Shown here in pieces: positions 35,040 to 43,973 of a DNA stretch of 64,000 nt (within the stretch, counting starts at the first letter, position 1; each line of letters begins with the position of its first letter). This DNA comes from Paenibacillus uliginis N3/975 (lineage in GTDB: Bacteria; Bacillota; Bacilli; Paenibacillales; Paenibacillaceae). The notes under the pieces were generated by a model. It saw only the letters and a program-made list of their open reading frames with translations, made no database searches and had not been told where the DNA came from. Location: positions 2,170,238 through 2,234,237 of the forward strand of contig NZ_LT840184.1 of NCBI RefSeq assembly GCF_900177425.1. Reading direction: 5' to 3'. The position numbers and the translations under genes are program-made.

Positions 35040-37550
35040 ATGAACAGAAATGAGCTTCCTATTCAAGAAGTATTACCGATGCTAAAAGAGACGTTTCGAG
35101 AACAGGATTCAGCTGTTCTGATCGCTGAGCCGGGAGCGGGGAAAACGACCCAAACACCGCTTGCGTTTCTGGATGAACCATGGCTGGAGGGGAAAAAGAT
35201 CATTATGCTGGAACCCCGAAGGCTCGCAGCCCGCTCAGCCGCTTCATATATGGCGTCATCCCTCGGTGAACCGGTCGGAAAAACCGTCGGGTACCGTGTA
35301 CGCATGGATAGCCGGGTAAGCGCGGAGACGAAGATTGAGGTCGTTACTGAAGGCATCCTTACCCGGATGCTGCAAAGTGACCCGGAGCTGTCTGGTATCG
35401 GTATGATTATTTTTGATGAGTTTCACGAAAGAAGTATTCACGCTGACACAGGGCTGGCATTAGCTCTGGAGACTCAATCTGTGCTTCGCAATGATTTAAA
35501 GCTGCTTGTTATGTCGGCTACATTGGAAGCTGAACCGGTCGCAGCTCTTCTTGGTGATGCACCGGTGATCCGATGTGCCGGAAGAACCTACCCCGTCGAG
35601 ACCATATATGCGCCTGTACCTTCATCACAACCGTTGGAACAGGGGGTTGCTGCTGTTATTTGTCGTGCGCTTTTTGAAGGCGAAGGTGATGTGCTGGTCT
35701 TTTTACCAGGGGTGCGTGAAATCCGTCGTACAGCTCAAGAACTCGAAAGTGCCGGATTGCCTCGAAATATCATCATACGTGAGCTATATGGCCAGCTGTC
35801 TTCAGACAAGCAGGACGAGGCGATACGGCAGGACAGTGGAGGGTGCCGGAGGATTGTGCTGTCAACTTCCATAGCAGAGAGTAGTCTGACATTGGAAGGT
35901 ATCCGTATCGTTGTGGACAGCGGGTATATGCGAACAGAAGTATTCTCGCCAAGAACAGGCCTGCCACAGCTGATTACCCGCCGGGTGTCGAAGGCGTCAG
36001 CTGATCAACGCCGTGGGCGGGCGGGCAGACTTGCGTCTGGGAGATGTTACCGGGTATGGACTGAGGTGGAGCACATGCATTTGTCCGAAACGAACACCCC
36101 GGATATCCGGCAATCCGATCTGGCACCGTTGGCTCTTGAACTGGCTGCGTGGGGAGTAAGAGAGCCGGAGGAGCTGTCGTGGTTGGATACACCACCGTCT
36201 GCCGCTTTTCAGCAGGGACGGGAATTATTGCAGCAGCTGGGAGCATTGGATGCTGGTGGATCAGTCACATCCCATGGCCGCAAGATGGCTGAGCTAGGAA
36301 TGCACCCTAGACTGTCTCATATGCTCCTGATGGGTAAAGAGCTTGGGCATGGCGCATTGACCTGCAGGCTTGCGGTACTTCTACAAGAGAGGGATCTCAT
36401 CAGCAGCAGCGAAGCTGCCGCTGACTGTGATGTGAGGACGAGAGTCGAACGGCTGTTGTTAATGGAACAGGGTCAGATAACAGCACATGGTGGAATGGAT
36501 GTCAAAGAAGGTACCGTGAAGCGTTTGATCCAGGAGATCCGTCATTTGTCTCAACAGCTTCATCTGAATAGAGAGAGCAAGCTGGACGTTACTTTGTGCG
36601 GACTGTTGCTTTCCTTTGCTTACCCCGACCGGATTGCTAAAAACCGCGGAGGTGGCAGCTTTTTGCTTCGCAGCGGACGGGGCGCCGTATTGAAATCGGT
36701 ACAGCATTTAAGTAGGGCGGAATATATTGTTGCAGCTACGGTGGATGACAAAGGGGCGGAGGGCAGTATTCAATTGGCTGCATGGTTAGATTCGGATGTC
36801 ATCGGCCGTTATCATGGTGATGACATGTTTGATATGAAAGAAGTACTATGGGACTCATCGGCAGGCGCTGTTCGTGCACGGATAAAGAGAATGCTCGGAG
36901 CCATTATGGTTAAAGAGCAGGTTTACGCTCAGCCTACGGATGAAGAGATTTCAACAGCAGTACTGGAAGGTATCCGCAAAGAAGGTCTGTCACTTCTTTC
37001 ATGGAACAAACAGGCGGTCCAGATGAGACAACGTATGTCATTTATGAAACGTTATCACTCCGATTGGCCGGACGTTTCGGAAGAGGGCCTGATGAACACC
37101 CTTGAGGCATGGCTGGAACCATACTTAGAAGGTGCCCGTAGCCGCCATACGCTACAGCGGCTGCAGACAGCAGTGCTTCTCGAGAATCTTTTGACCTGGG
37201 AGCAGCGTCAGCAGCTTCACAAGGAAGCACCGACACATATCAAGGTACCGAGCGGCTCCTCTATACCCGTAGACTATCAGGATCCTTTGAACCCCTTCTT
37301 AGCTGTTCGGCTTCAAGAAATGTTTGGTTTGCCGGAAACGCCGCGTATTGCGGGCGGAAGAGTTCCGTTAACCATCCACCTGTTGTCTCCGGCCCAAAGG
37401 CCAGTTCAGGTGACTTCAGACTTGTCCAGCTTCTGGAGCAGCGGTTATTTTGAAGTGAAAAAAGATCTGAAAGGGCGTTATCCGAAGCATTACTGGCCCG
37501 ATGACCCGCTTCAGGCGATCCCGACGAACCGGACGCGAGCGAAGATGTAG
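35040..37550 (+). CDS. hrpB: ATP-dependent helicase HrpB
   Basis: 836 residues, matching HrpB length. Motif I is EPGAGKTTQTP (residues 30-40), motif II DEFHER (about 124-129), motif III MSATLEAEP and motif VI DQRRGRAGR. The helicase-associated domain and the HrpB-specific C-terminal domain follow, with PVDYQDPLNPFLAVRLQEMFG and a final KDLKGRYPKHYWPDDPL. It belongs to the DEAH/RHA RNA helicase family; its cellular role in Firmicutes is unclear. It is a single gene with its own start. Confidence 0.92.
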   Translation: MNRNELPIQEVLPMLKETFREQDSAVLIAEPGAGKTTQTPLAFLDEPWLEGKKIIMLEPRRLAARSAASYMASSLGEPVGKTVGYRVRMDSRVSAETKIEVVTEGILTRMLQSDPELSGIGMIIFDEFHERSIHADTGLALALETQSVLRNDLKLLVMSATLEAEPVAALLGDAPVIRCAGRTYPVETIYAPVPSSQPLEQGVAAVICRALFEGEGDVLVFLPGVREIRRTAQELESAGLPRNIIIRELYGQLSSDKQDEAIRQDSGGCRRIVLSTSIAESSLTLEGIRIVVDSGYMRTEVFSPRTGLPQLITRRVSKASADQRRGRAGRLASGRCYRVWTEVEHMHLSETNTPDIRQSDLAPLALELAAWGVREPEELSWLDTPPSAAFQQGRELLQQLGALDAGGSVTSHGRKMAELGMHPRLSHMLLMGKELGHGALTCRLAVLLQERDLISSSEAAADCDVRTRVERLLLMEQGQITAHGGMDVKEGTVKRLIQEIRHLSQQLHLNRESKLDVTLCGLLLSFAYPDRIAKNRGGGSFLLRSGRGAVLKSVQHLSRAEYIVAATVDDKGAEGSIQLAAWLDSDVIGRYHGDDMFDMKEVLWDSSAGAVRARIKRMLGAIMVKEQVYAQPTDEEISTAVLEGIRKEGLSLLSWNKQAVQMRQRMSFMKRYHSDWPDVSEEGLMNTLEAWLEPYLEGARSRHTLQRLQTAVLLENLLTWEQRQQLHKEAPTHIKVPSGSSIPVDYQDPLNPFLAVRLQEMFGLPETPRIAGGRVPLTIHLLSPAQRPVQVTSDLSSFWSSGYFEVKKDLKGRYPKHYWPDDPLQAIPTNRTRAKM

Positions 37551-37591
37551 TGTGACGATGATAATAATTCTGCTTGTGAGGGGGATTTTGA

Positions 37592-38068
37592 ATGGGAAAT
37601 GAACATCCAAAACACACTGTTTCCGTTTCTGCTTTAGTGATGAATGAAAAAGGTAATGTTCTATTGCTTAAGACTCATTGGCGTTCCGATACGTGGGAAA
37701 TGCCAGGGGGAAATGTTGAAGCAGGAGAAGCTTTAGATAAAGCAGTTTGTAGGGAGTTTCTAGAGGAGACTGGAATTGTAATTCGTCCAATTGGTATAAC
37801 AGGTGTGTATTATAATACAACGAAGCAGGTATTATCGGTTGTTTTTAAAGCAGAATACGTTAGTGGAGAGATAAAAATTCAACCAGAAGAAATTAAAGAA
37901 GCTAGGTATATTGAATTAAACGAATCTAATATAGACCAATACATAACCCGTCCACAACAAAAATCTCGTACGCTTGATGCAATGAAAGCTGAGTGTTTTA
38001 TTCCATATGAAACATGGGAAGTAAGTCCTATGTATAACTTAACGTCTAGGTTGTACAACGAAACTTGA
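37592..38068 (+). CDS. Nudix hydrolase, AT-rich, possible recent acquisition
   Basis: 158 residues with a full Nudix box (GGNVEAGEALDK, then REFLEETGI near residues 37-60) preceded by WRSDTWEMPGG. The start follows GTGAGGGGG. Base composition and codon use are visibly more AT-rich than hrpB before it and the acyltransferase after it (many ATA, AAA, TTA and AAT codons), which suggests horizontal acquisition. The substrate is unknown. It ends well before a strong terminator. Confidence 0.87.
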   Translation: MGNEHPKHTVSVSALVMNEKGNVLLLKTHWRSDTWEMPGGNVEAGEALDKAVCREFLEETGIVIRPIGITGVYYNTTKQVLSVVFKAEYVSGEIKIQPEEIKEARYIELNESNIDQYITRPQQKSRTLDAMKAECFIPYETWEVSPMYNLTSRLYNET

Positions 38069-38189
38069 ATATGTTGATCCAATGAATGGAAAAGGATAAG
38101 GTGTTTACGGTCAGTTGAGTATTATCCGATGATTGCAGGATCGATTTTGTAATTTTGTACAACGGGGCTCATAGAACAATAACAGTTTG

Positions 38190-38219
38190 GTCCGGTTCCT
38201 GCCAGGAACCGGACTTTTT
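38190..38219 (+). terminator. Intrinsic terminator
   Basis: GTCCGGTTCCT (38190-38200), GCC loop, AGGAACCGGAC (38204-38214), then five Ts. A perfect 11-bp stem. Confidence 0.85.
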
Positions 38220-38325
38220 ACTTTAAGCGGCAAATTGGCAGCTCTGGAATAAATGACGTATGTCGTTACTGCATCTCTTTCATTTATAATGGGATGACAG
38301 TTTAATAGGATCGGAGAGAGAAGGA

Positions 38326-39510
38326 ATGCGGAAAGAGAGAATACTAGAAATTGAACGTCTTCGAGGAATGGCGTTCCTGGCTGTCGTTATGCAGCACTCG
38401 ATTGCCCATTATTCGGTGGCTGAAGGGATGACAGAACCTGACGGCATTTTGATGGCTGTACTGCTTATGGCTACCAAATTTGCCGTTCCTGCATTTATTT
38501 TTATTACAGGAATGGTTCTTTTTTATAATGATTCGGGACAACTTCAATATGGTAACTTTGTCAAAAGACGTATTAGTGATATTTATATACCGTTTGCCAT
38601 CTGGACCATCATTCATGTTGCGATTAATGGGAAACTCCACCTAGATTCTATGGAGGGATGGACTGAACTGGGAAGTATACTCATTACAGGAAAGGCAAGT
38701 TCACACCTGTGGTATATTATAATGCTGTTTCAATTTTATCTTCTCTACCCGGTGTACCGTTCAGTAGTACGTGGTATATCCAACCGGTTAACACACCGTG
38801 TCAATGTGATACTTTTAGTTGCGACGGGTGTACTGTTTATTGTTATGACAGCTTACATCTCTGATATTGGTCGCTTTATGGGCGGACTTCATATTCCTGT
38901 ATGGAGTGAATTATTTACGGTCTATGCCGACCGAAACGCACTGAATTTCTCGTTCTATTTTATTTTGGGAGCTGCTGCGGGAATGAATCCGGAGATGTGG
39001 TCTAAGTGGATTCATCGGGCAAGACCTGTGTATTGGACCATCTTTGTATTCATGTTCGGTTTTCTTCTGATGCAAGGAATAAATGAGATCCGTCTGGCGG
39101 ATGGAGCGCGGATTACGTTCTATTCGCTGTCACTCCTAAGACCATGGATGGCGTTGTTCCTTATCAGCTCTATTCTAGCGATGTATGATCTCGCAGGATG
39201 GATATGCCGGAGATCTGGAAGATCTGTTAACGCTGGATTATCCAGTCTAGGTCTCTACTCTTTCGGCGCTTACCTTATGCATTTACTGACACTGCGCATT
39301 AGTTATTTGCTGGATGAGAGCCTTATGGTTTCAACGCCATCTTTAATCCGGATCATCTCCTCGTGGATAATTAGCGTAGCGCTGGCTTATATGGGCGCGC
39401 GGTTGTTCGCACTGATGCCATTTGGTAAATGGCTGGCAGGAGTACCAGGCGGAAGAGGCCGGAAGCAGGCGGTAGCCAAACGAGAATTAAACACATCGGT
39501 GAAAATGTAA
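38326..39510 (+). CDS. Acyltransferase-3 family membrane protein
   Basis: 394 residues with about ten transmembrane helices. The N-terminal ERLRGMAFLAVVMQHSIAHY carries the Arg and His typical of acyltransferase-3 enzymes, and FITGMVLFY and the FSFYFILGAAAG regions fit the same fold. Such proteins O-acylate wall polymers, exopolysaccharides or lipids at the membrane. The start follows GGAGAGAGAAGG. It stands alone between two terminators, so no substrate is suggested by context. Confidence 0.85.
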   Translation: MRKERILEIERLRGMAFLAVVMQHSIAHYSVAEGMTEPDGILMAVLLMATKFAVPAFIFITGMVLFYNDSGQLQYGNFVKRRISDIYIPFAIWTIIHVAINGKLHLDSMEGWTELGSILITGKASSHLWYIIMLFQFYLLYPVYRSVVRGISNRLTHRVNVILLVATGVLFIVMTAYISDIGRFMGGLHIPVWSELFTVYADRNALNFSFYFILGAAAGMNPEMWSKWIHRARPVYWTIFVFMFGFLLMQGINEIRLADGARITFYSLSLLRPWMALFLISSILAMYDLAGWICRRSGRSVNAGLSSLGLYSFGAYLMHLLTLRISYLLDESLMVSTPSLIRIISSWIISVALAYMGARLFALMPFGKWLAGVPGGRGRKQAVAKRELNTSVKM

Positions 39511-39813
39511 CATCAAGAGTTGAGGACAACTGACAATATACTGGTTTCCTAAAGCAACTAAAACCGCCTAAAAGGCGGTTTTTTCTATATGAATACCTAA
39601 ATATTATATAATTTCAACATATGAAAAATTCACAATAATAAACCTTTCGATCATCATACTTAGGTACGGTCACCTCAATTCTATACTTATTCCCTATCTA
39701 CATACACCAACCTGTTAAAAGGAGCAGGTTTTCCCCTGTTGTGCAAAATGGGAAACGGTGGTTTATAATGGAATATAAAGCGAATTCAAGATTTCAAGGA
39801 AGGAGGCGGCAGG
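39511..39813. other. AT-rich intergenic region before the Rtp-like gene
   Basis: About 300 bases with a terminator at its left end, a weak AACCTG/CAGGTT hairpin near 39709-39731 and the promoter region of the following gene. I looked here for Bacillus Ter-like sites because rtp in B. subtilis sits next to its terminators. I found only partial similarity (CTATCTACATACACC near 39694-39708) and do not call one. Confidence 0.6.
39560..39584 (+). terminator. Terminator after the acyltransferase gene
   Basis: AAACCGCC (39561-39568) pairs with GGCGGTTT (39574-39581) around a short A-rich loop, followed by Ts. Confidence 0.82.
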
Positions 39814-40173
39814 ATGGCTTTTATGGTCGCTCAAAGGGCATTTATCAAAGTTTATCTTATTACGATGGTTGAGCAGCAGCGGGGATACGGGTATCAGATG
39901 CTGGAAGAAATGCGGCAAGAATTTAAAAAATACGGTTATTCACCCCCGCAGAGCGAGATTTACCGGGCGCTTCATGAGCTGGTACAGGAGGGTGTTTTTT
40001 ATCGGACGAAGCAATTGAAGGGCAGCGACCCGAGAGTCGACTTTCAGGAAATCGTACTTTATCATTTTACCGATGATGGGGTCGAAAAAGCCAAGCTTTA
40101 CAAAAAACAAGTGAAAAGTGATCTCGATCGGTGTTTAGGTATACTTAATAAAGCGGTAATAGATAATTATTAA
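39814..40173 (+). CDS. Replication terminator protein (Rtp) homologue
   Basis: 119 residues. From memory of B. subtilis Rtp (122 residues), the match runs almost end to end: QRAFIKVYLITMVEQ against QRAFLKLYMITMTEQ, SEIYRALHELVQEGV against TEVYRSLHELLDDGI, and KAKLYKKQVKSDLDRC against AAKLYKKQLKVELDRC. The winged helix and long C-terminal dimerisation helix are both conserved. The start follows AAGGAGG by seven bases. Rtp arrests replication forks at Ter sites in Bacillus; homologues elsewhere may be transcription regulators. A Gfo/Idh/MocA gene follows after 24 bases and is probably co-transcribed, which rather favours a regulatory role. Confidence 0.82.
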   Translation: MAFMVAQRAFIKVYLITMVEQQRGYGYQMLEEMRQEFKKYGYSPPQSEIYRALHELVQEGVFYRTKQLKGSDPRVDFQEIVLYHFTDDGVEKAKLYKKQVKSDLDRCLGILNKAVIDNY

Positions 40174-40197
40174 GGAGACCAAAGGAGGAATCACTTC

Positions 40198-41208
40198 ATG
40201 GGTAATAAACTGCGTTTTGGTATTATGAGTACAGCCAAAATCGCTAGAAATTCTATGATACCTGGCATACTAAAATCAGAACGCTGTGAAGCAGCCGCCA
40301 TCGCCAGCCGAGATAAGAAAAAAGCTGCAGAAGTTGCCGAACAGTTTGATATTCCAACAGCTTACGGTTCCTATGAAGAATTACTCGATGATCCTGATAT
40401 TGATGCAATCTATATACCGCTGCCTAATCATTTGCACAAGCCTTGGTCGATCAAGGCGATGAAGGCTGGTAAGCATGTGTTATGTGAGAAGCCTGCTGCT
40501 CTTTGTGAAGTAGATGTGCGTCAAATGGTTGCTGCTGCACGGGAGCACAAGGTTATTTTTGCCGAGGCGTTTATGTACCGTTATCATCCTAAGCATGCTC
40601 GTGTTCGAGAACTCATCGATCGTGGCGAGATTGGGGAAATCCGCGGTATACATGGCAGCTTTACCTTCAACAATGTGGCAGACAAGAATAATGTAAGGTA
40701 CAGCAGAGAAATGGGTGGAGGTTCGATTTATGATGTGGGTTGTTACCCGATCTCAGCGGCTCGGATGATATATGGGATGGAGCCAAAGGCAATTACCGTA
40801 CATGCATCTTTTTCCGAAGATCATGATGGAGTCGATATGATGGCACATGGGCTGCTGGAGTTCGATCATGGCCTTGGGCTGACTTTTGAATGCGGTATGT
40901 GGACTTACTCGCGATGCTGCTTAGAGATTTCCGGGACTGAGGGAAGAATCGAATTGCCATCTGCATTCGGGTGGGAGCGAATGGAGGATCAGGTTCAAAT
41001 ATTAATACACACGGCTAAAGGAACCCGAGAAGAGAAGCTTGGAGCACATAATCATTTTGCACTTCAGGCTGATGCAGTGGCTGCGGCAGTACTGGATGGC
41101 GCTCCCCTTCCGTTTAGTCCGGAGGATGCCATTTATAACATGAGGGTGATTGATGCTTGTCGTGAATCTGCCCGCACATCAACACGAATTGTGATAAGAC
41201 AACCTTGA
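40198..41208 (+). CDS. Gfo/Idh/MocA family NAD(P)-dependent oxidoreductase
   Basis: 336 residues from the ATG after AAAGGAGG. The N-terminal Rossmann fold is present (LRFGIMSTAKIARNSMIPGI, then AAIASRDKKKA), as is the CEKPAAL motif whose Lys is catalytic. The second half is the family's beta-sheet domain, with GGGSIYDVGCYPISAARMIYG providing the Asp/Tyr region. It probably oxidises a sugar, inositol or diol; the substrate is unknown. It is paired in one unit with the Rtp-like gene. Confidence 0.88.
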   Translation: MGNKLRFGIMSTAKIARNSMIPGILKSERCEAAAIASRDKKKAAEVAEQFDIPTAYGSYEELLDDPDIDAIYIPLPNHLHKPWSIKAMKAGKHVLCEKPAALCEVDVRQMVAAAREHKVIFAEAFMYRYHPKHARVRELIDRGEIGEIRGIHGSFTFNNVADKNNVRYSREMGGGSIYDVGCYPISAARMIYGMEPKAITVHASFSEDHDGVDMMAHGLLEFDHGLGLTFECGMWTYSRCCLEISGTEGRIELPSAFGWERMEDQVQILIHTAKGTREEKLGAHNHFALQADAVAAAVLDGAPLPFSPEDAIYNMRVIDACRESARTSTRIVIRQP

Positions 41209-41254
41209 TCGTATATCAAGCATTATTAATTAGGGAACTTGAGTGAAACTTGCG

Positions 41255-41293
41255 AAATAAACCGCCAAAATTAAATGGAGGTTTATTTTTTTT
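41255..41293 (+). terminator. Terminator after the Gfo/Idh/MocA gene
   Basis: AAATAAACC (41255-41263) pairs with GGTTTATTT (41280-41288), extended by partial GCC/GGA pairing, and is followed by a run of Ts. Confidence 0.72.
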
Positions 41294-41308
41294 GCCTATT
41301 GCAATGTG

Positions 41309-41362
41309 AAGAAAAATCGTTAAAATAAAATTAACGTAAAAATAAATTTAACGTTATAAATA
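41309..41362 (+). promoter_or_regulatory. Repeated TTAACG operator-like elements before the MFS gene
   Basis: The AT-rich block contains CGTTAA and TTAACG elements arranged as overlapping inverted and direct repeats (CGTTAA, then ATTAACG, then TTTAACGTTA). The last one, TAACGTTA, is itself palindromic. It lies directly before the MFS exporter start at 41386, the place for a repressor such as the ArsR-type protein encoded after the MFS gene. Confidence 0.5.
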
Positions 41363-41385
41363 TTTTATAGAAGAGGAGAAGTGAC

Positions 41386-42657
41386 ATGCAAAACACAGCC
41401 GTCATTGAAAAACAAGGATTTCGGCAGTTGATCAAGATCAGGCCTTATATGATGTATATGTTGGCACAAATCATATCCAGATTCGGGGATTCGGTTGATT
41501 CCATCGCTTACAGTTGGATGGTATATACAATAACAGGGTCAGAGCTGTTAATGGGATCACTATTTGCTTTTAATTATCTGCCTGGCTTGATCTTCAGTTT
41601 GTTCACAGGTGTGTTCGTGGATCGATGGTCTAAAAAGCTGGTTCTCATCGTCACGTATACCGGTCGAGGTATCATTGTAACGCTGACAGCGCTTATGTAC
41701 GCAACAGACCAAATCCAGGTATGGCATTTGTTTCTGTTTACATTTATGAACTCAACACTGGAATGCTTCTCGCGGCCTGCCGAAGTGTCACTTGTTCCCA
41801 GACTCCTTCCGAAAGAAAAACTGTTAGCAGGCAATTCTTTCTCCTCTTCTGTCAGCAAAACCTCTGAACTTATCGGCATTTCAATTGCGGGAGCTCTTAT
41901 TGCTTTCATTGGTATAGCCGGTACGATCGCCATTGACGCACTGACGTTTATCCTGTCTGCTGTCATTATCGGTTTTATCCCAAATCCGGAGGCAGATGAA
42001 AAACGTGTATTAGATCAAGAAACGTCACAACAGCCACAACCCAAAAGTGTGCTGGGGGATATGAAAGAAGCACTTTCCTTTATACGCAAACATTCTCTTC
42101 TTCTAACAACAACTTTTCTGGCAACGTTTATTAATTTTTGCCTAACTCCACTTAACGTACTGCAGCCAATATACGTACGGGAAACGCTGGGCGGTGGAGC
42201 CGGAGGAATGAGTGTGCTGGGGACCGCTCTTATGTTAGGGATGATTGCCGGCGGAATTTGGATGGGTAATTACGGGAGTAAATTTAGAAAAAGCTCGTTG
42301 ATTCTGACGGGTACATTGCTGCTTGGCACTGGATATGCGTTAATGAGTCTGCCCGCAGTTTTGCCTTACTTCCAGATGGAGGTGGCCTCGGTAAGTTTCC
42401 TCATAACAGGTTTTGCAGTTACATTGGCGAGTACTCCTGTTTCTACTTATTTAATGGAAGTAACGCCACGGGAGATGCTCGGGCGTATTGGATCACTGCT
42501 TGCTGTGATGTGCACCGCTGCAATGCCTCTTGGCAGTTTCCTGACCGGATTGGCAGCCAAACATAGTTCACCACAGATACTCTATTTGGTTATGGGCCTG
42601 CTAGTAATCATTCCGATATTTTTCCTTTTTGGCAAAAAAAGCTTCCGTGCCATTTAG
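41386..42657 (+). CDS. Major facilitator superfamily exporter
   Basis: 423 residues with 12 transmembrane helices. The loop 2-3 motif appears as GVFVDRWSKKLVLIVT (motif A variant), and the RPAEVSLVPRLLPKEKLLAGNSF stretch is typical of the EntS/MefA-like drug- or siderophore-exporter branch. Start after AGAGGAGAAG. The ArsR-type regulator gene follows after about 80 bases, suggesting substrate-induced expression. The exported compound is unknown. Confidence 0.87.
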   Translation: MQNTAVIEKQGFRQLIKIRPYMMYMLAQIISRFGDSVDSIAYSWMVYTITGSELLMGSLFAFNYLPGLIFSLFTGVFVDRWSKKLVLIVTYTGRGIIVTLTALMYATDQIQVWHLFLFTFMNSTLECFSRPAEVSLVPRLLPKEKLLAGNSFSSSVSKTSELIGISIAGALIAFIGIAGTIAIDALTFILSAVIIGFIPNPEADEKRVLDQETSQQPQPKSVLGDMKEALSFIRKHSLLLTTTFLATFINFCLTPLNVLQPIYVRETLGGGAGGMSVLGTALMLGMIAGGIWMGNYGSKFRKSSLILTGTLLLGTGYALMSLPAVLPYFQMEVASVSFLITGFAVTLASTPVSTYLMEVTPREMLGRIGSLLAVMCTAAMPLGSFLTGLAAKHSSPQILYLVMGLLVIIPIFFLFGKKSFRAI

Positions 42658-42734
42658 CAGAACTTTGTATTTTATACCCATCCGGCCTATAATGGAATAA
42701 TATACGTTGAATCGTGAAACTGAGGTGTACGGAT

Positions 42735-43298
42735 GTGGAAACGAAAGTTCTAACTACGCTGGAAGAAATTAAGATTTATTCGGATCCCTACCGGCTGCAA
42801 ATATTAAATGCTTTTTATAAATTGGACCGGGCAGCAACTGTGAAGGAAGTAGCTGATGAACTGGGGGAAGTGCCTGCTAAAGTTCATTATCATGTGAAAA
42901 AGCTGGAAAAAATCGGGCTAGTGCAAATCGTATCGACCAAAGAGATCAATGGCATTGTGGCCAAATACTATTTGCCTTTCTCAGGGACGATTGAAATCAA
43001 GCGGAAAGACACTAATAATGAACCATCGGCCAATGAAATGATGAGGTCTGAAACTTATAAGCTTTTGTCAGAGTTGTATGAACAAAATAAAGAGCGTTTT
43101 TTCAAACAGGTCAAAAGCACAGATAAACCTTATGCGAGTATGATCAATGATACCCTCTATATGTCAGATGAAGAGGCACGTTATTTTTTTCAAGAAATTT
43201 CACAAATGTCTGAGAAATACAAAAGTAAGAAAAGAGGCGAAGAATACCGCGCTTATGAATTCTTTGCAACCAATATCCGTAATGATTCGGATTCATGA
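42735..43298 (+). CDS. ArsR-type winged-helix regulator
   Basis: 187 residues from the GTG at 42735, seven bases after GAGGTG. An earlier in-frame GTG at 42714 has no site. The helix-turn-helix (YSDPYRLQILNAF, KEVADELGEVPAKVHYHVKKLEKIGLV) is followed by a C-terminal helical domain of about 100 residues. No Cys-rich metal site is seen. It probably regulates the MFS exporter gene upstream through the TTAACG repeats. A terminator follows. Confidence 0.83.
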   Translation: METKVLTTLEEIKIYSDPYRLQILNAFYKLDRAATVKEVADELGEVPAKVHYHVKKLEKIGLVQIVSTKEINGIVAKYYLPFSGTIEIKRKDTNNEPSANEMMRSETYKLLSELYEQNKERFFKQVKSTDKPYASMINDTLYMSDEEARYFFQEISQMSEKYKSKKRGEEYRAYEFFATNIRNDSDS

Positions 43299-43303
43299 AA
43301 AAA

Positions 43304-43336
43304 GCCGGTACCGATGTTCATCGGTCCGGTTCTTTT
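43304..43336 (+). terminator. Terminator after the ArsR-type gene
   Basis: CCGG-(T)-ACCGAT pairs with ATCGGT-CCGG across a GTTC loop with one bulged base, followed by TTCTTTT. Confidence 0.7.
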
Positions 43337-43514
43337 CATCTTAGATATAGGAATCTCTCAAATTCGTTGATGAACTACAAGGTATTCAAAGTGATTTTGG
43401 AACTTTCTCCAAAAAAGTGTCAAACGGTTTTAATAACAACCTTGAATATGATATAAAAAAGAAAGGAGAAGGACCAGAATTAGGTGATGTACCAATATTT
43501 GGAGGTATACGACA

Positions 43515-43892
43515 ATGGATGAACACATGAAACGCCGATTGGATAAACAAAAGAAGCTTTTCCGACAGCTGGGCATTCAACTGGACGCTTTGTCTATCCA
43601 TGAAAAAGATTTTTCCAATAAATTGCGGGGTTATGATGCAGAAGAGGTTGATTCGTTCCTGGACGATGTTATAAAGGACTATGAACGTTTCTACGCTACG
43701 ATCTCCGATCTGATGGATAAGTGGCAGGAACAGCAGATCATTATTCGTGATCTGAAAGCAGGAGTAAGGCCTGAACCGGAACGACCAGTTATTGATCCAA
43801 CAGCGGTTGAAGAAGTCGTCGTTAAGCTGGAAGCAGATCTTGCATTGCTCAAGAAAAGAATTCGTCCGGAACAGCAATTTTACATCGATTAA
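43515..43892 (+). CDS. DivIVA/GpsB-domain protein
   Basis: 125 residues. The DivIVA N-terminal lipid-binding/dimer module is clear at residues about 25-60: LDALSIHEKDFSNKLRGYDAEEVDSFLDDVIKDYE. A coiled coil (DLMDKWQEQQ) and a Pro-rich linker (RPEPERPVIDP) follow, then a short final helix. It is too short for the main DivIVA and lacks the GpsB C-terminal hexamer motif, so it is a small paralogue of unknown target in division or polar growth. Start eight bases after GGAGGT. Confidence 0.83.
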   Translation: MDEHMKRRLDKQKKLFRQLGIQLDALSIHEKDFSNKLRGYDAEEVDSFLDDVIKDYERFYATISDLMDKWQEQQIIIRDLKAGVRPEPERPVIDPTAVEEVVVKLEADLALLKKRIRPEQQFYID

Positions 43893-43927
43893 ATCATATT
43901 TTATAAGTTTTTGTGAAGATTTACATA

Positions 43928-43965
43928 AAAACCACGATTCGCCCATTGCGGTGAATCGTGGTTTT
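43928..43965. terminator. Bidirectional terminator
   Basis: AAAACCACGATTC (43928-43940) pairs perfectly with GAATCGTGGTTTT (43953-43965), flanked by A and T tracts between two convergent genes. Confidence 0.82.
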
Positions 43966-43973
43966 GTTATTCC

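Noticed and set aside
39690..39720. Possible Ter site for the Rtp homologue (CTATCTACATACACC)
   Set aside because: Only part of the Bacillus CTATGTAC core fits and the upstream ACTAA half has the wrong spacing; too weak to call.
43386..43946. Minus-strand frame of 186 codons across the DivIVA-like gene
   Set aside because: It is Phe/Cys/Ile-rich with no binding site and runs antisense to a gene with a clear DivIVA domain.
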